From contig NW_026622930.1 of the NCBI RefSeq assembly GCF_023065955.2, positions 15,725,449 to 15,789,448 of the forward strand: a stretch of 64,000 bases of DNA. The letters run 5' to 3'. The stretch is from Ursus arctos (lineage: Eukaryota > Chordata > Mammalia > Carnivora > Ursidae). A program made the translations under genes and the position numbers. Within the stretch, counting starts at the first letter, position 1; every line of letters starts with the position of its first letter. Under the pieces are notes generated by a model. It made no database searches and had not been told where the DNA came from. It was given only the letters and a program-made list of their open reading frames with translations. Of this stretch, positions 9,622-21,301 are shown piece after piece.

Positions 9622-11734
9622 TAAACTTTGTGCCTTACTAAATAAAAGTTAAGATTAGGATTCTTTTGTATGAGATTGAATTCAGCGTATTTGGGGATAT
9701 TTTTGGATACAGCATTATTTAAAGTGTCACAGTTTATATCAATTGTTTTAAACTGTATCTCCAATCTGTGACTTCTCAGCATATTTTGGAATCCAACCAG
9801 TTTTCTGGTATTACAGAGTTTGCAATGTAATCTATTTTCCAAATTTTAAAATTCTTTTTTGAAATCATTATTAATAAAAAAATAAATAAATAAAATTCTT
9901 TTTTGTTTTTTAATTAAGAACGTTTCAGATAGTGTCAAAAATGAACAACCCCTTTTGGTGTAAATCAACCAAACATTTCAAATTTTAAACCGTTAAATTT
10001 ATTTCTGTCTCTACAACTTCTGACATTTAGAAACAGATACAAGGGGGAAAAAGGGTTTGTCATTTGAGCTTTGTCCTTGGGATGATTACTTCAATCCCTC
10101 ATACTGCTCGCTGAACAAAATCTAACTTACCTGAAATAGCATTGTTTTCAAGTATTACCTTGCCTTTCTGTATAGTTTATGACCTCAGCATTTGGGGATT
10201 GTGTGGCCTCATTCCAGAGACTAACTTACTGCCCAGCTCAAAACTGTGTCTGGCAATACAACACCAGGCTTGCCAATCACCAATACTTAGGCATGGATGA
10301 TATTTGGTAAGAAAAGAAAAATCATCTGTGCCTGTCATTGCATTTTCTGGAAAGATCTCTTGCAATTTTATTAAACCAGAAGAAAATGTTTCTGAAAATA
10401 GCCTATTGACCTACTTTGAGCAAAGGTATCTAAAATTATGGCAAAATCTTTGTCAGCCAGATGTATGTTCACGTTGAAACCATGGAACTTTTGTAAACAA
10501 TCTAAATAGCTGAAGAATAGATTTTCTCAAGATTTTCCAAGGCATAATCATTGCAAATTATAACTAGGAAAAAATTGTAAAACTTCTGTATTTGAGAGTT
10601 GGCCTTCATTTTTAATTGTGTTGTAATAGCCAAAATTCTTTTTAAGATAAGGAGCAGTAATTACTATCTCCTTCTTATAGGGATGCCCCAACTCTCTCAA
10701 AAGATGACATATATTTTTATCATGGTGGAGAAACCAGGAGCCAAACATGGAAAGTGAAAGGAAATATACTAGAGGAACAGCTCCCCAAATTTGTACATTA
10801 AGGGAAGGAAAATGAATTCTGTTGTTTAAATTTTCCAATTTTCCTCTTTCATGATGGGAATTCCTATGTCAAAGGAATTTCTAAAAAAAAACTTCCTAAG
10901 GGCAATTTTTGCATTAAGTCACAAATCAATGTCTATGATGTTTAATTTGGAATGTCTGCTTTTGTTCAGCTAGTATGGCTGACCAACAAAGCGAGAGCAT
11001 GAGACTGGTGCCTCCTTCAACCTGTGATTCCCACTGCATACTAGGAGATACCAGTCATGCCATTCTACTTCCGATGAGAGAGCAGATGTCATGTCATGGA
11101 TGCTTCTACAGGTCTCCATAGCTTCATTCTAAATTTGGGGATGACCATTCCAAGTCATAGATAACAAGCAATCAGATGAATACAAAAAAGAATAACTGGG
11201 CATTTGTTATATTTACAAGTCCCGAAACCATTGTTTCAACATTTTTCTCAACTGTGGCACATATTACAATTATTTCATGTGGCATATTCTTTATTTTTCA
11301 CAACTGCAAATCTAATTCATGAACTATAGGAGTTCTAGAACATTTCTGACAGTTACCAGTGTTCCCCCCACCACTACCAAAGCCAGAATTTGCTGACTCA
11401 TCCCAATGCTGTGTTTGTGCTTTAATAAAGTATAGAAAAAGATGACCATCCAAACGGATCACTGCTGAGATTCTCCTTGGTCGGGCAGTAAGTAAGAAAA
11501 ATGAAATGTTTATTGTTAGTCATTTGTGACTGAGAATAGTTGCAACACCAAGTCACATGGTTAGCAAATAATTAACTCAAAGGTAACTATCTTGTTTTTC
11601 TATAATGGAGAGAAAGGGAATTGCATACTACCAGGGAAAGGGCCAGGAGGTTGGGGAATAATTATGAAACAGAAGTCATGAATTTATCTTTATGTAGAGA
11701 CACCAGAACTCAGACCTTTTCAGGAGACAAAATA
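9441..11734. other. 2.3 kb with no recognised feature
   Basis: AT-rich unassigned sequence. Low-complexity T/A tracts at 9845-9915. A 96-codon minus-strand open frame (10548-10838) carries no recognisable motif. No repeat hallmark could be named with confidence. Confidence 0.5.
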
Positions 11735-11950
11735 GGGACACCTGGGTGGCGCAGTCGGTTAAGGATTCAACTCTTGGTTTTGGCTCGGGTCATGATCTCG
11801 GGGTCCTGGGATCAAGCCCTGTATCAAGCCCAATATTGGGCTCTGCACTCAGTGTGGAGTCTGCTGGAGATTCTCTCTCCTTCTCTCTCTGACCCTCCCA
11901 CTCATCTCTCTCTCTCTCTGAAATAAATAAATAGGTTTTTTTAGAAAAAG
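11735..11950 (+). mobile_element. Carnivore SINE
   Basis: Head GGGACACCTGGGTGGCGCAG, GGTCATGATCTCGGGGTCCT and GGGATCAAGCCCTG (B box), CT-rich body, tail AAATAAATAAATAGG. A 12-base internal repetition (CAAGCCCTGTATCAAGCCCA) is a local duplication. TSD not resolved because the 3' flank is GA-rich. Confidence 0.92.
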
Positions 11951-12059
11951 TAGAGAGAGAGAGAAAATAATTACCATGTGCAGGTCTTTGATGTGCCGCT
12001 TCACCACAATCACGTGGACGTAAATGGAGGGTCCATTAAATTAAGGTTTTCTTTTCAAT

Positions 12060-12430
12060 CCACTCAAAATTTGAACACCTTGTATGAGACTAGGCCCTGT
12101 ATGAGGTGAATGACACCTTGAAAAGGTACTGTTACAGTTTTTAAGAAAAGACTAACAAATACAGTAAAATTAAGACAAAACAGAATACGTTTAAAGTACG
12201 AAGTGCATAGTACTGCCAGTATATGCAAAAGGCAGTCAGAAGTGTGGAAAGATAAATGTAGGTCCAAGGAACCAGAGAAACTGGAATTATAGATCTCTTT
12301 ATTAAGATTTAGGAGGTTGAGTAGGATTTGGTGGGTCGAGAGGGTATGATGGAGGACATCACAAGAAAAGCTGTAACTAGCTTTCATGAAGGCAGAGAGG
12401 ATGGAATGACAGAATTTGGAGAATAGTGGG
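12060..12430 (-). repeat. Possible L2 3' UTR, antisense
   Basis: GAGACTAGGCCCTGTATGAGGTGAATGACACCTTG and the following purine-rich run have the order of antisense L2 3' UTR, but identity is weak. Could equally be unique sequence. Confidence 0.35.
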
Positions 12431-12572
12431 GCACCTGATTACCTGAAGCAATGGCTTTGGGTGGAAAATGGGCCTCCAAACCAGTGCCGCAGATTTCCAA
12501 AGATAGTCCTATTTTGGAAAAATTATCTTAGAAATATTTTCTCTCTGTTTCTGTCTTACTGTCTCTTTCCTG

Positions 12573-12597
12573 TCTATCATCTATCTATCTATCTATC

Positions 12598-12636
<39 letters not shown>

Positions 12637-12657
12637 ATCTATCTATCTATCTATATC
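12573..12657. repeat. (TATC)n tetranucleotide microsatellite
   Basis: About 85 bases of ATCT/TATC units, interrupted by three CATC variants. It lies only 28 bases from a SINE. Likely length-variable between individuals. Confidence 0.97.
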
Positions 12658-12685
12658 TAAACTATCATCTATTTATCAATCATCT

Positions 12686-12875
12686 TTTTTTTTAAAGATT
12701 TTATTTATTTATTTGACAGAGACAGCCAGTGAGAGAGGGAACACAAGCAGGGGGAGTGGGAGAGGAAGAAGCAGGCTCCTAGCAGAGGAGCCTGATGTGG
12801 GGCTCGATCCCAGAACGCTGGGATCACGCCCTGAAACAAAGGGAGACACTTAAGGACTGCACCACCCAGGCGGCC
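12686..12875 (-). mobile_element. Carnivore SINE, bear-type subfamily, minus strand
   Basis: Contains rc of the CTGGCTGTCTCTGTC block and rc of GGCGTGATCCCAGCG. The perfect 17-base TSD CTATTTATCAATCATCT (12669-12685 and 12876-12892) overlaps the tail of the TATC microsatellite, indicating a recent insertion. Confidence 0.97.
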
Positions 12876-12892
12876 CTATTTATCAATCATCT

Positions 12893-14236
12893 ATCTGAGT
12901 TTACTAATATTCTAAGTTTAATGACAGAAAGAAAAGAGTTCAAGAAATAAATGAAGTATAAAGGCAATAGCCTATGAAGTGTCCCCGAGAAGAAATATTT
13001 GTAATTTTTTCACTTGCAAGCGCAGAGTCACTCACTTCTGAGATTCTGCACCTAGCCATTTTCAGTCACAGATATAAAAGCCCAGGAGGAAGTTGGGTGA
13101 AAAGAAAAACCCCAGTGACATCTGTGATTTCCTGTGAGAGCCACAGGGTAAAACCAGCAGAAAAGAAACCCAAATATGAATCCCACGGGGTTGAAAGGCT
13201 CTGTTCTAAGAAACACCCCCTGAGAACACTCTGGGTGAAATCCTATCCCATGAAATAATCACCAGACATGAAAATTCATGCAGATTAGCTGGGAAAAATT
13301 ATGACAATGAATGAAGTTATTGCCTTTGCCGACTTAGAAGCAAATAATTAATGAGGAATTTCATGTATATACTTTAAAAGTTCCCATTCTACCATTAACA
13401 AGGAAAGAAAAACCAATTTGAGGGCTTTCAACTAAGGGCCCAGTAAGAAGAATTTCATGTGTTATAGTATGTAGAGTCTTAACATTGTTTAATTCAGTCC
13501 ACCAAGTCAATGCCAGAATAAAAGTTCCCCGAACCATGGATTATGGAGCCTTTACAAGCAAAAGGAGGCATTTCGGGGAGGTTAAGTTTTCGAATGGTGC
13601 TCTCTGGCAGATCCTTTGGCACACCAAAATGGTAACTTGAGGCCCATGGGAGTCGGGGCTGCATCTCTCCCTTAGTGAATCAGAGAAATAAGCTCTCTGA
13701 TCCAAACATCAGGAGGAAAACATTTACCTGGAATATTTCTCCTTCTCAAGGAATTCCAACTTCTCAGCAACTTTGACTGAATCAGGACTGGGAGGGGAAG
13801 GAACCTCACTCTGAGGTCAAATGAGCCATGGGCTAACTTCAGCTCCTCCTGAGTTGGGCATGACTAGAGAGCTAGGTCACCCCTCTCTGTTGCTTATGTT
13901 TCCTTTTTCCCATCCTTTTTTGCTTGGGGATAAAAAAAGATTTCAAACCTTGAATGTAATGACTTAATATATTAAATATCCTAATTTCTTTGTGTATGTG
14001 TGTGTGTGTGTGTAAAATATTAAAAACCATCATAAAAGTCACCATTGGATTTTTTCTTTTGTTTCATCTGGTCATTTTCCACTGGAGATAAATGAAGTTA
14101 CAGAGAGCCTCGTGCTTGAAGGGCCACTACCAAACTGTGAGTCTGGGGGCTCTTTGTCCAGACTCGTTTATTCTCTGTGGGCCCTAATGACAAACACAAT
14201 CCTCTGAACATTCTCATATGCTACTGCTATGTACGA
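12893..14236. other. No recognised gene; short (TG)n
   Basis: A TG tract at about 13992-14014. The open frame 12974-13258 (94 codons, plus) has no motif I recognise and is not flanked by recognisable exon signals. Confidence 0.5.
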
Positions 14237-14645
14237 TGGTTAATTTTATGTGTCAGCTTGGCGACACCACAATGCCTAGTATTTGATGACAGTCTAAACA
14301 TCACTGTGAAGGTATTTTTTGGATGAGATTAATGTTTACATCAGTAGACTTTGAGTAAAGCAGATGCTCTTCCATGATGTGGGTGGACCTCATCTAATCA
14401 GTTGAAGGCCCTAAGTCCCTGAGTAAAAGGGAATTCTGTCTCCAGACTGTCTTTGGATTCAAGCTACCATGTCAACTCTTTCCCAGCTCTCCAGCCTGCT
14501 GGCCTGCCCTGCAGATTTCAGACTTGCCAGACTCCACAACTGCATGAGCCAATTTCTTAAAATAAATCTGTTTCTGTCTTTCTCTTTCTTTCTATTTACA
14601 CACATCCCATTGGTTCAGCTTCTCTGGAGAATCCTGACTGGTACA
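14237..14645 (+). mobile_element. Solo LTR-like element (ERVL/MaLR-type)
   Basis: Begins TGGTTAATTTTATGTGTCAG and ends CTGACTGGTACA (TG...CA). In between are GGATGAGATTAATGTTTACATC, GGTGGACCTCATCTAATCAG and a polyadenylation signal region TTAAAATAAATCTG near the 3' end. I recognise the type as a common eutherian LTR but do not assign a subfamily. No 5-base TSD is evident. Confidence 0.75.
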
Positions 14646-14746
14646 CTGGGGGAGGAGAGACAATAGTATATGCTTGAGGCGGGGACAGAGGTGGGGGCAG
14701 GTATATGGCTTGAGGTTTTGTTCTTGTCTCTCGATAGGCTAAGCAC

Positions 14747-14936
14747 AGCAATTTTCAAACTACAGTGTGATCATTTCAACCGCATGGAAGTGGGATAAAA
14801 AGTGATTTTCTGGGCCCCACAACTGAAGATGCTGCTTCAATAGGTCTGAGATGGGGCCTTGGGAATCTGTCTTCTCTACCAAATGCACTGAGATTTTTCC
14901 AATGCACTTGTTCCAAATAATTTAGTTAGAAACTAT
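14747..14936 (+). mobile_element. MER5A-like hAT DNA transposon remnant
   Basis: GCAATTTTCAAACTACAGTGTGATCATTTC, TTCTGGGCCCCACAAC and GGGGCCTTGGGAATCTGTCTT are in MER5A order. Non-autonomous, old. Confidence 0.65.
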
Positions 14937-14966
14937 TGCCATGGGAGTGTCACTTCTTAAGACAGG

Positions 14967-15315
14967 TGATATAGTCTGAATGTTTGTATCCTCCCCAAAT
15001 TCACATGTTGAAATCCTAATCCCCAAGATGATACATTAGGAGATGGGGAACTTTGGAGGCCATTTGGTCATGAGGGTGCTGCCTTCATGAATGGGATTAC
15101 TGTTTTGGAAAAGAGGCCCCGCCAGGCTCCCTATCACCTTCCACCATGTGTGAACGCAGTGAGAAGGGGGTGATCTGGAATCCAGAACCTGACCCTTCTG
15201 GCATTCTGATTTTGGATTTCTAGTCTCTGGAACTGTAAGAAATCAATATCTGCTCTTTATAAGCCACCCAGTCTGTCCAGGGGATTTTATAGGAGCCCAA
15301 ATGGACTGAGATAAC
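14967..15315 (+). mobile_element. MaLR solo LTR (MST/MLT type)
   Basis: Starts TGATATAGTCTGAATGTTTG, contains CACATGTTGAAATCCTAATC, GAGATGGGGAACTTTGGAGG and CTCTGGAACTGTAAGAAATC, then GCCACCCAGTCTGTCC and ends GGACTGAGATAACA. This is the complete order of a mammalian apparent LTR retrotransposon LTR. Confidence 0.9.
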
Positions 15316-15694
15316 AGTGTAGGAAATTATATATTATTGGAGCAACGCTTTTGGAACAATAAAGGCTTTTCTGAAGTTTGAGGGTAAGGATGGGGGAACA
15401 GCATGGATCTTTTTTTCTCTCCTAGATTCTAATTCACACACTTTAGGGCAAGAACATTTTACTGAAGGATACCATAAAAAACATTCTGAGCCCCTTGACA
15501 CTTGTAGAAACAAGTTGCACATCATGTAATTGGCAAGAGTTATTTACATCACTATCCGGACAATGTCTCCCACAACTTAGCAATAATTCTAAGTCGTTCA
15601 TGATAGGTGACCACACAGCTGTAGCCTGAGCACCTGTATTAGGAAGATACTGAATACCCCACAAGCAGCGGTCATGCTGTGTATTTTTTTCTGG
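15316..15694. other. No recognised feature
   Basis: Unassigned. Small overlapping minus-strand open frames at 15334-15700 show no domain. Confidence 0.5.
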
Positions 15695-15840
15695 AATCAT
15701 TCACTCACTAACTTGCCAAATATCTATCAAGCATGAAGTGTATCTCAGGTATTACAGCAGACATGAGGAAAGAAGAATGAAACAGTTCTTGTTCTTACGG
15801 AGTTCCTCACTAATTAAAAATATAACACATTTGACATAAA
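15695..15840 (-). repeat. L2 3' end, antisense
   Basis: TTCACTCACTAACTTGCCAAATATCTATCAAGC, AGGTATTACAGCAGACATGAGG and AGTTCTTGTTCTTACGGAG follow antisense L2 3' end order. Confidence 0.65.
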
Positions 15841-16720
15841 CGCATGCATCACAATATACTTCTTTTTTTTTTTAATGTATTTCAGTAGAAGTTTTATTCT
15901 GAAGGGCTACATCTGGGCATTGGAAATATTATTTTCATATTTAATTTTATATAAGCCACTTGGTTATTTATAGGCTTGCTTATAGATTATTTATTTCACT
16001 GTTTATAGCTCTAAATTAAGAAAGGTATAAAACCAATTGTTAAGGAAGCGTGAGTCAGTAACACAGCTCTTTGAGGAGCATGAACGTAAGATCTGGAGAT
16101 GTGATAGAGAGATGACTCTCCTGCAGTTCCGTCACTAAGCATCTGTTCTGCTCTGTGTGACTATTTACCCTGGCCTTTCTGCAGTGTAGAACCAAAGTCA
16201 AGGGGAAGAGATGGGGCTCAGAATTAACCTTATGTCCAGGGAATATACTTAAGCTAATTGTTCCACCAGGGTTTTGAATCCATGACCTTGACCTCCTTGT
16301 GTCAAATTCTAACCCCCTGAACTAACTGATAAGGAAGAAACCTATGAGAGAGTCCTGACGTCAAGTCTAAAGCACTACACGGTATCACAGTACCCGAGTA
16401 TCACTGCTTCAGTTGTCACCATTAACTCAAGGAATTTTGGAAAACATCTTTTTAGGAAAAACTTTTTGTATGCCTTACAGAGTTAGGAAATTCTTCAGGC
16501 ATCAACAGTATGGATTTGGTGCCATGACAAACTGTGGACTTAATGAGATAATGACTGGTATTTTTGGAACAGAAGGAAAGATTTCTTTTCTACTATATGT
16601 GTCACAACAAGAAAAAGCCAAAATGTACTAGATCTATTGCCATCCTCATTCACTTCCAGAGGGAAAATGAAAATTGACTTGACTTCTATTGGCTCATAAT
16701 CCTGGGCATGTGGGAAATGT
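15841..16720. other. No recognised feature
   Basis: Unassigned AT-rich sequence. The open frame 16413-16631 is short and without recognisable motif. Confidence 0.5.
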
Positions 16721-16890
16721 GTCATTCATTCATTCTTTTAGTCAAATATATTTATTGAGCTGCTTCTTGGTGGCAAGAATTGTCATAGGCAGTGGAAATG
16801 CAGAGATGACCAAGATGGACAAGGCCTCGTTCCCACGGAGCCTGTATTACAGCAGGGAACCATAGTCAATAAACAAGGAAGCAAGTACCT
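16721..16890 (-). repeat. L2 3' end, antisense
   Basis: CATTCATTCATTCTTTTAGTC, ATATATTTATTGAGCTGC, ATGCAGAGATGACCAAGATGG, CGTTCCCACGGAGCCTGTATTAC and CAATAAACAAGGAAGC give the full antisense L2 3' end layout. Confidence 0.85.
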
Positions 16891-16984
16891 GAGCAAGAAT
16901 TGATCACTTCTTGCTCACAATATACTTCGTAAAAGGAAGGCTTTACGTGCGCCAGTTCTTCTTATGTGCTAAATGTATTTAATT

Positions 16985-17190
16985 AAGTGGTAAAGTACCT
17001 ATCTACCAGCATGGATTTTGAGAGAAGACAGACCTGGATTACTAGTTGTGATTGACTTGGTTGAGCGCCTTACCTCTTTAACCTGAAAAATGCGGGATAA
17101 CCCTAGTCTCTTCCTCACAGAAAAAGAATGAGGGTTAACCAAGATAATGTCTGCAAAGCACTCATACAATGTCTGAAATAGATTGAGAGC
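16985..17190 (+). repeat. MIR
   Basis: AGCATGGATTTTGAGAGAAGACAGACCTGG, CTTACCTCTTTAACCTG, AAAAATGCGGGATAACCCTAG and TAATGTCTGCAAAGCACTCATACAATG match MIR order. Confidence 0.8.
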
Positions 17191-17254
17191 TTCATAAATA
17201 ACTATTGAAAATTCATGAGCAAATTGTCATTTTCAAGTGTTATGGAAAGGAAAG

Positions 17255-17345
17255 AAATTAACATTTATTGAGAGTTTACTACATTCCATGTACCGTATAG
17301 AAGACATTTCACATGCATTCTACAGTTAAAATAGAGGTATACTTT
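17255..17345 (-). repeat. MIR 3' part, antisense
   Basis: AACATTTATTGAGAGTTTACTACATTCCATGTACCG followed by ACATTTCACATGCATTCTAC is the antisense end of MIR. Confidence 0.65.
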
Positions 17346-17964
17346 ATGCTGCCCTTTAAAAACTTTGGAAATAATTGACTTTCATTCTAGATTGAGAATG
17401 AAGTAAAACACATTAGATTTGCTAACATATTTTCATGAATACTCTGAAGCATACCGAGGGTTTTTTAACCTACCACAATTATTTTATCATACAGAATAAA
17501 ATGGTGATGCCCTTAAATGGATTTTTATAGCATTGATTTCCTGCATGTCAGTGTAGCAATGAACAGAGAACTGTCCCCGGGCTGTTATTAAGCATCATGA
17601 GTTGTCTTTCCCAGAAACAGGCTAACTTTGCCCTAGACCGTCTGCCCCTCCAAGAACTACTTATAGCCCAAATATCACGATTTCGTGTGCACAATGCAAG
17701 CAGAATACGGAGCCATGAAACTGAGTGATGTGATGCTAACTGGGCTAAAAAATTCCAACCTACACTTGCAACATTAGAGAAACCATCTGCTTGTTCATTT
17801 AAATTCCCAGCCAGAGACGCTACTCCTTACCTAATAAATATTAATTGGAGCCTGCCAGATTCAAAGCAAGAGTCATCTCTGTGTTTGTGTTTTGGTTATT
17901 TGATTCATAGCCCAAAGAAAATCTCTTGATTCTGTGCATTATTATTTCACTCTTAATTCTACAT
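17346..17964. other. No recognised repeat; possible conserved non-coding DNA
   Basis: No repeat hallmark. 17540-17880 has balanced composition and no low complexity, so it is a candidate for constrained non-coding sequence, but I cannot test conservation. Confidence 0.4.
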
Positions 17965-18115
17965 TCATTCATGTACTCATCTAATCATTCAAATATCTAT
18001 GCAATAAATAATACCAATCAGTCACTATGTCGAAAGCAGTGTGCGGTGTAATAGTGAAAAATGGTGTTTCTCCTTGGAGAGCAGCGCTCACTGTCACATA
18101 AAGAGCAATAAACTT
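17965..18115 (-). repeat. L2 3' end, antisense
   Basis: ATTCATTCATGTACTCATCTAATCATTC, then TGCAATAAATAATACC, CAGTCACTATGTCGAAAGCAGTGTGCGG in antisense L2 order; diverged. Confidence 0.6.
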
Positions 18116-18310
18116 CTGATACTCATTTGCGTGTGAATGAGATTTTTATTTTCATGAAAAGTGGAACAAAACCAGATTAAGTAGCTCAAAATCAAATTTC
18201 TAGCGTCCCTTTGGATCTGCTTTTCCCCTTTTCCTTGCATGCATGAGATCTACTAACATCTATTTGATGGCTAGTGACTCAGAAGAAAACTTTAGGAAAT
18301 GTTTTGATTC

Positions 18311-18960
18311 CTCATACATTTGTTTATTCATCAAATAATTATTGAGTGTTTTCTAAGGGCCAGGCACTCTGCTGGGCACTGAATATGCAGCGGCGAATAA
18401 AGGATCCGATCACTGGACTTTTAAAGTTAACAGCCGGGGCACCTGGTGGCTCAGTGGGTTAAGTGTCCGCCTTCGGCTCAGGTCATGATTCCAGGGTCCT
18501 GGGATCGAGTCCCACATGGGATCCCTGCTCAGCAGGGAGTCTGCTTCTCCCTCTACCCCTTCCCCCAGCTCATATGCTCTCTCTCTCTCTCTCAAAAAAA
18601 AAATAAAATAAAATCTTTAAAAATAATAAAGATAACAGCCTATTAGGACAGATGGAAAATAAGCAAAGAGAGAAATAAATAAATGCATGTATTTGATGAG
18701 CGTTCTGGAGAAATAAGATGCTATGATAGAGAAGAGATAACCTTCATTACCTAGAGACAGGTTAAGGAAATCCTGTCTGAGGAGGTGACATTTAAACTTA
18801 ACCTTTAAAAATAGAAAGTAGTTGGCATTGTGAGGGGAGCTGTATAAGGGGAGGGATGAAAGGTGTGAGCCTGTAGGGGTGCAGGGCAGGGGTAGGGAGT
18901 GGATACAAGATACAGTAAGCGTGAAGAGCAGGTGTGAAGCCTGAATGGAAATTAATGAGC
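18311..18960 (-). repeat. L2 3' UTR, antisense, split by a SINE
   Basis: Left part: TTGTTTATTCATCAAATAATTATTGAG and GGGCCAGGCACTCTGCTGGGC. After the SINE: GATGAGCGTTCTGGAGAAATAAG, CCTGTCTGAGGAGGTGACATTTAAAC and a G-rich end. All fit one antisense L2 3' UTR. Confidence 0.85.
18436..18627 (+). mobile_element. Carnivore SINE inside L2
   Basis: Head GGGGCACCTGGTGGCTCAGT, GGTCATGATTCCAGGGTCCT, GGGATCGAGTCCCACA, tail ATAAAATAAAATCTTT. TSD AAAGTTAACAGCC (18423-18435) and AAAGATAACAGCC (18628-18640). Confidence 0.96.
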
Positions 18961-19754
18961 TTTGAAATTTATTGCTGCTTATCCTTCTTTCAACATGCTC
19001 ACGTTTGTTTGTGATTGTACAACTTCCAAGAAGTTAGTATATTTCATGTTAATTACAAAGTGATGAAGGCTTTCTGGGCAATGGGGACTTCATTACTCCT
19101 GTTAGTATCATCGGTCTAAGCAAAGACTTCTTTTTCCAGGGCACCTGCTGTGGCAAGAACTGAATGATACATTTGTAGGATGCAGCCTTGGTTTAGAGTT
19201 TGCTTTACCATTCTTTATTGAAGCATTATTCTTGGCGTCACTTCAGAAGGGAGCATTACTCTTTTTGCTCCAAGGCCACTGACAATGTTCTCATAAGGTC
19301 AAAGCCAACGTAATGGAACTCTATACTAAAGCAACAAAATACAGAGTTTGCGTTTGTATTTCAGGCCTCTCATAACTGACTTTCGCCCAAAGCTGCCCAT
19401 GCCCTTTATCAGCCAGCAATCCGCTCTGTGGGTCTCTAACCTCTTGAAGAGCACATCTTAGCTGGACTGACTGCTCTTTTTTCCCGTTTGTTCATGCCTT
19501 CTTGCTAATCACTGCAGGCTTGGTATTCAGTCCCTTGCCCTTTTCTCTGGAAATGGAGTCCTTCAAACTGAGAGAACTGGTGGTTGCTTCCTGACACCCC
19601 ACAATCCTACCCATTATTCTGACTGGAATTTGGTTTATGGTTTCACTCCAGTGGCTGTAACGATCAAATCTTTTGTTTCCTTAATGACATCATGATCTTA
19701 ATCCAGAATGTTCTGCCTTACAGTCTGATAGATTGGTGCCTACATATATTGTTG
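18961..19754. other. No recognised feature
   Basis: Unassigned sequence. Part of 19380-19680 could be upstream L2 but identity is too weak to call. Confidence 0.45.
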
Positions 19755-20035
19755 CATAAGCAAATCCTCCCTGGCCTGAAACATCATCTCCAGCACATTA
19801 AAATTCCAGCCACCTCTCCTGTAAAATTTTCTGGAACGTCTCAGCTCACAGTGTTACCTCCCAAACTTGAATGCCCATAGCTCTTTTCAGAACTGACATT
19901 CACCTGGTAGTGAATAGACATTTTAAAACACGATCCCTAATTAGACTATAAATGCTAAGAACATAAGACTATATATCCCCACTCTGTCCTGCCCAACATC
20001 CTCTGGTATACAGTAGAAGCTCAATGGGAGACAGC
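19755..20035 (+). repeat. L2 3' end
   Basis: CTCCCTGGCCTGAAACATC, CAGCTCACAGTGTTACCTCCC, AGACTATAAATGCTAAGAAC and CTCTGGTATACAGTAGAAGCTCAATGG follow sense L2 3' UTR order. Confidence 0.65.
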
Positions 20036-20099
20036 TTCACTACACTGATGTGAAAATCAGGCCACTTTCTAAAACTAAACTTTTCTGGAGAATTTATTG

Positions 20100-20205
20100 C
20101 CACTGAATCAGTTCTGTGTAGAGTAAAGATCATGGGGTTTGGTTCAGACAGACCTGACTGAGAAATACCAGCTCTGCTCATTAGCTAGGTCATTTTGAGA
20201 AAGGC
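20100..20205 (+). repeat. MIR 5' part
   Basis: AGTAAAGATCATGGGGTTTGGTTCAGACAGACCTGACTGAG and CAGCTCTGCTCATTAGCTAGG match the MIR tRNA-like and core segment. Confidence 0.75.
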
Positions 20206-20694
20206 ATCTGTGTGCATGCCCATGGGCATCTGAAATCCTTTCTAATTTGGGGAGAATATCCAATTCTGAGTGCCCATATGAGAATCATGAAACTTCTTTC
20301 TATTGAAGAGCTGAGGAAGGGCAAATTCTTTCTTCCTCTTTCCTCCTGCTCAGCAGCCAGGACGTGGATTATCAGACATTCTCACCTACAACTTTGAGCC
20401 TTCAGTGATTGCTACCAAGATGAAGGAACAGTCAATGATTAATTCATTGCACAGTGTCCAATAGCAGCTGTGGTGATTGTCCAGAGCCAAGGGGCACAAG
20501 AGTTGAGCAAAGTGTCGAGCAGAGGAGTACCCCCTGTTCTGTGGGGTAGCTTTTGCTATGGACCCTCTGCCTAGACTCTCTTGATTTCTGTCCATTTTCT
20601 AGTGTAACTTCTCCAGCTTTCTTGCCAGTTACTTTGCTGGTTAAGTTAACCAGAGTAGGCTTCCTGTGCTGGCAACTGATGACTATAATTGAGG
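20206..20694. other. No recognised feature
   Basis: Unassigned; overlapping minus-strand open frames at 20386-20701 share the same bases in two registers and show no domain. Confidence 0.5.
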
Positions 20695-20815
20695 TATCCA
20701 CTTAGAAAAATGAGATGATAATATCTACCTCTTTTCTATATAAATTAAATGCTATTTATAACATACATAACAGGCACTTGTAACATAGGAACAAATCGAT
20801 AGTTAATAAATATTT
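20695..20815 (+). repeat. MIR 3' part
   Basis: AAAAATGAGATGATAATATCTACCTC, then ATAACAGGCACTTGTAACATAGG and GTTAATAAATATT in MIR order. Confidence 0.6.
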
Positions 20816-21301
20816 TTTAAAAATATCTTCAATTTTGTTATTATTGGCCAGTTTCTATGTCCTTACTCAAAATAACTACTCTCCAAGCACCAAACTGCTA
20901 TTTTAGGAGTCCACAGATCATTTTTTAAAAATTGTTGAAACATTTCTTTAAAACATTTCAATCAGCCCTGCCCATATGTGGCTGGAGCCAGCTTGATTTA
21001 TGGGAACTGCTTGGTTGCACATGCTGCTGGACCATCTCCACCCCCCCCAGTCCGGGGGGGCAGGGAGCTCCACACTTCCATGGCACTGTTGTCACTGTCC
21101 TGTCCCTGAATATCCATCATAGCCTAGAACACTAATGAAACCATTAAACCTGGACTAGGTGACTATGGCAGGATATCTGTATCCGAGGATTCTCAATGCC
21201 TTCCCAGCCCCCTCGTCTTTCCTCTCAATGCTCACACTGCTATCGCTATGCCATTCAGGGTTCATGGAGAACCTCCTCTTTTGGATTTTAGATAATTTAG
21301 A
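20816..21301. other. No recognised gene; C-run/G-run inverted repeat
   Basis: Mostly unassigned. Eight C (21041-21048) and seven G (21054-21060) face each other around a 5-base spacer and could form a short GC hairpin. Confidence 0.6.

Noticed and set aside
12573..12657. CRISPR-like repeat array
   Set aside because: Repeat units are four bases with no spacers; this is a vertebrate microsatellite.
12416..12853. 145-codon plus-strand open frame rich in SIYLS repeats
   Set aside because: It is a translation of the TATC microsatellite followed by a minus-strand SINE.
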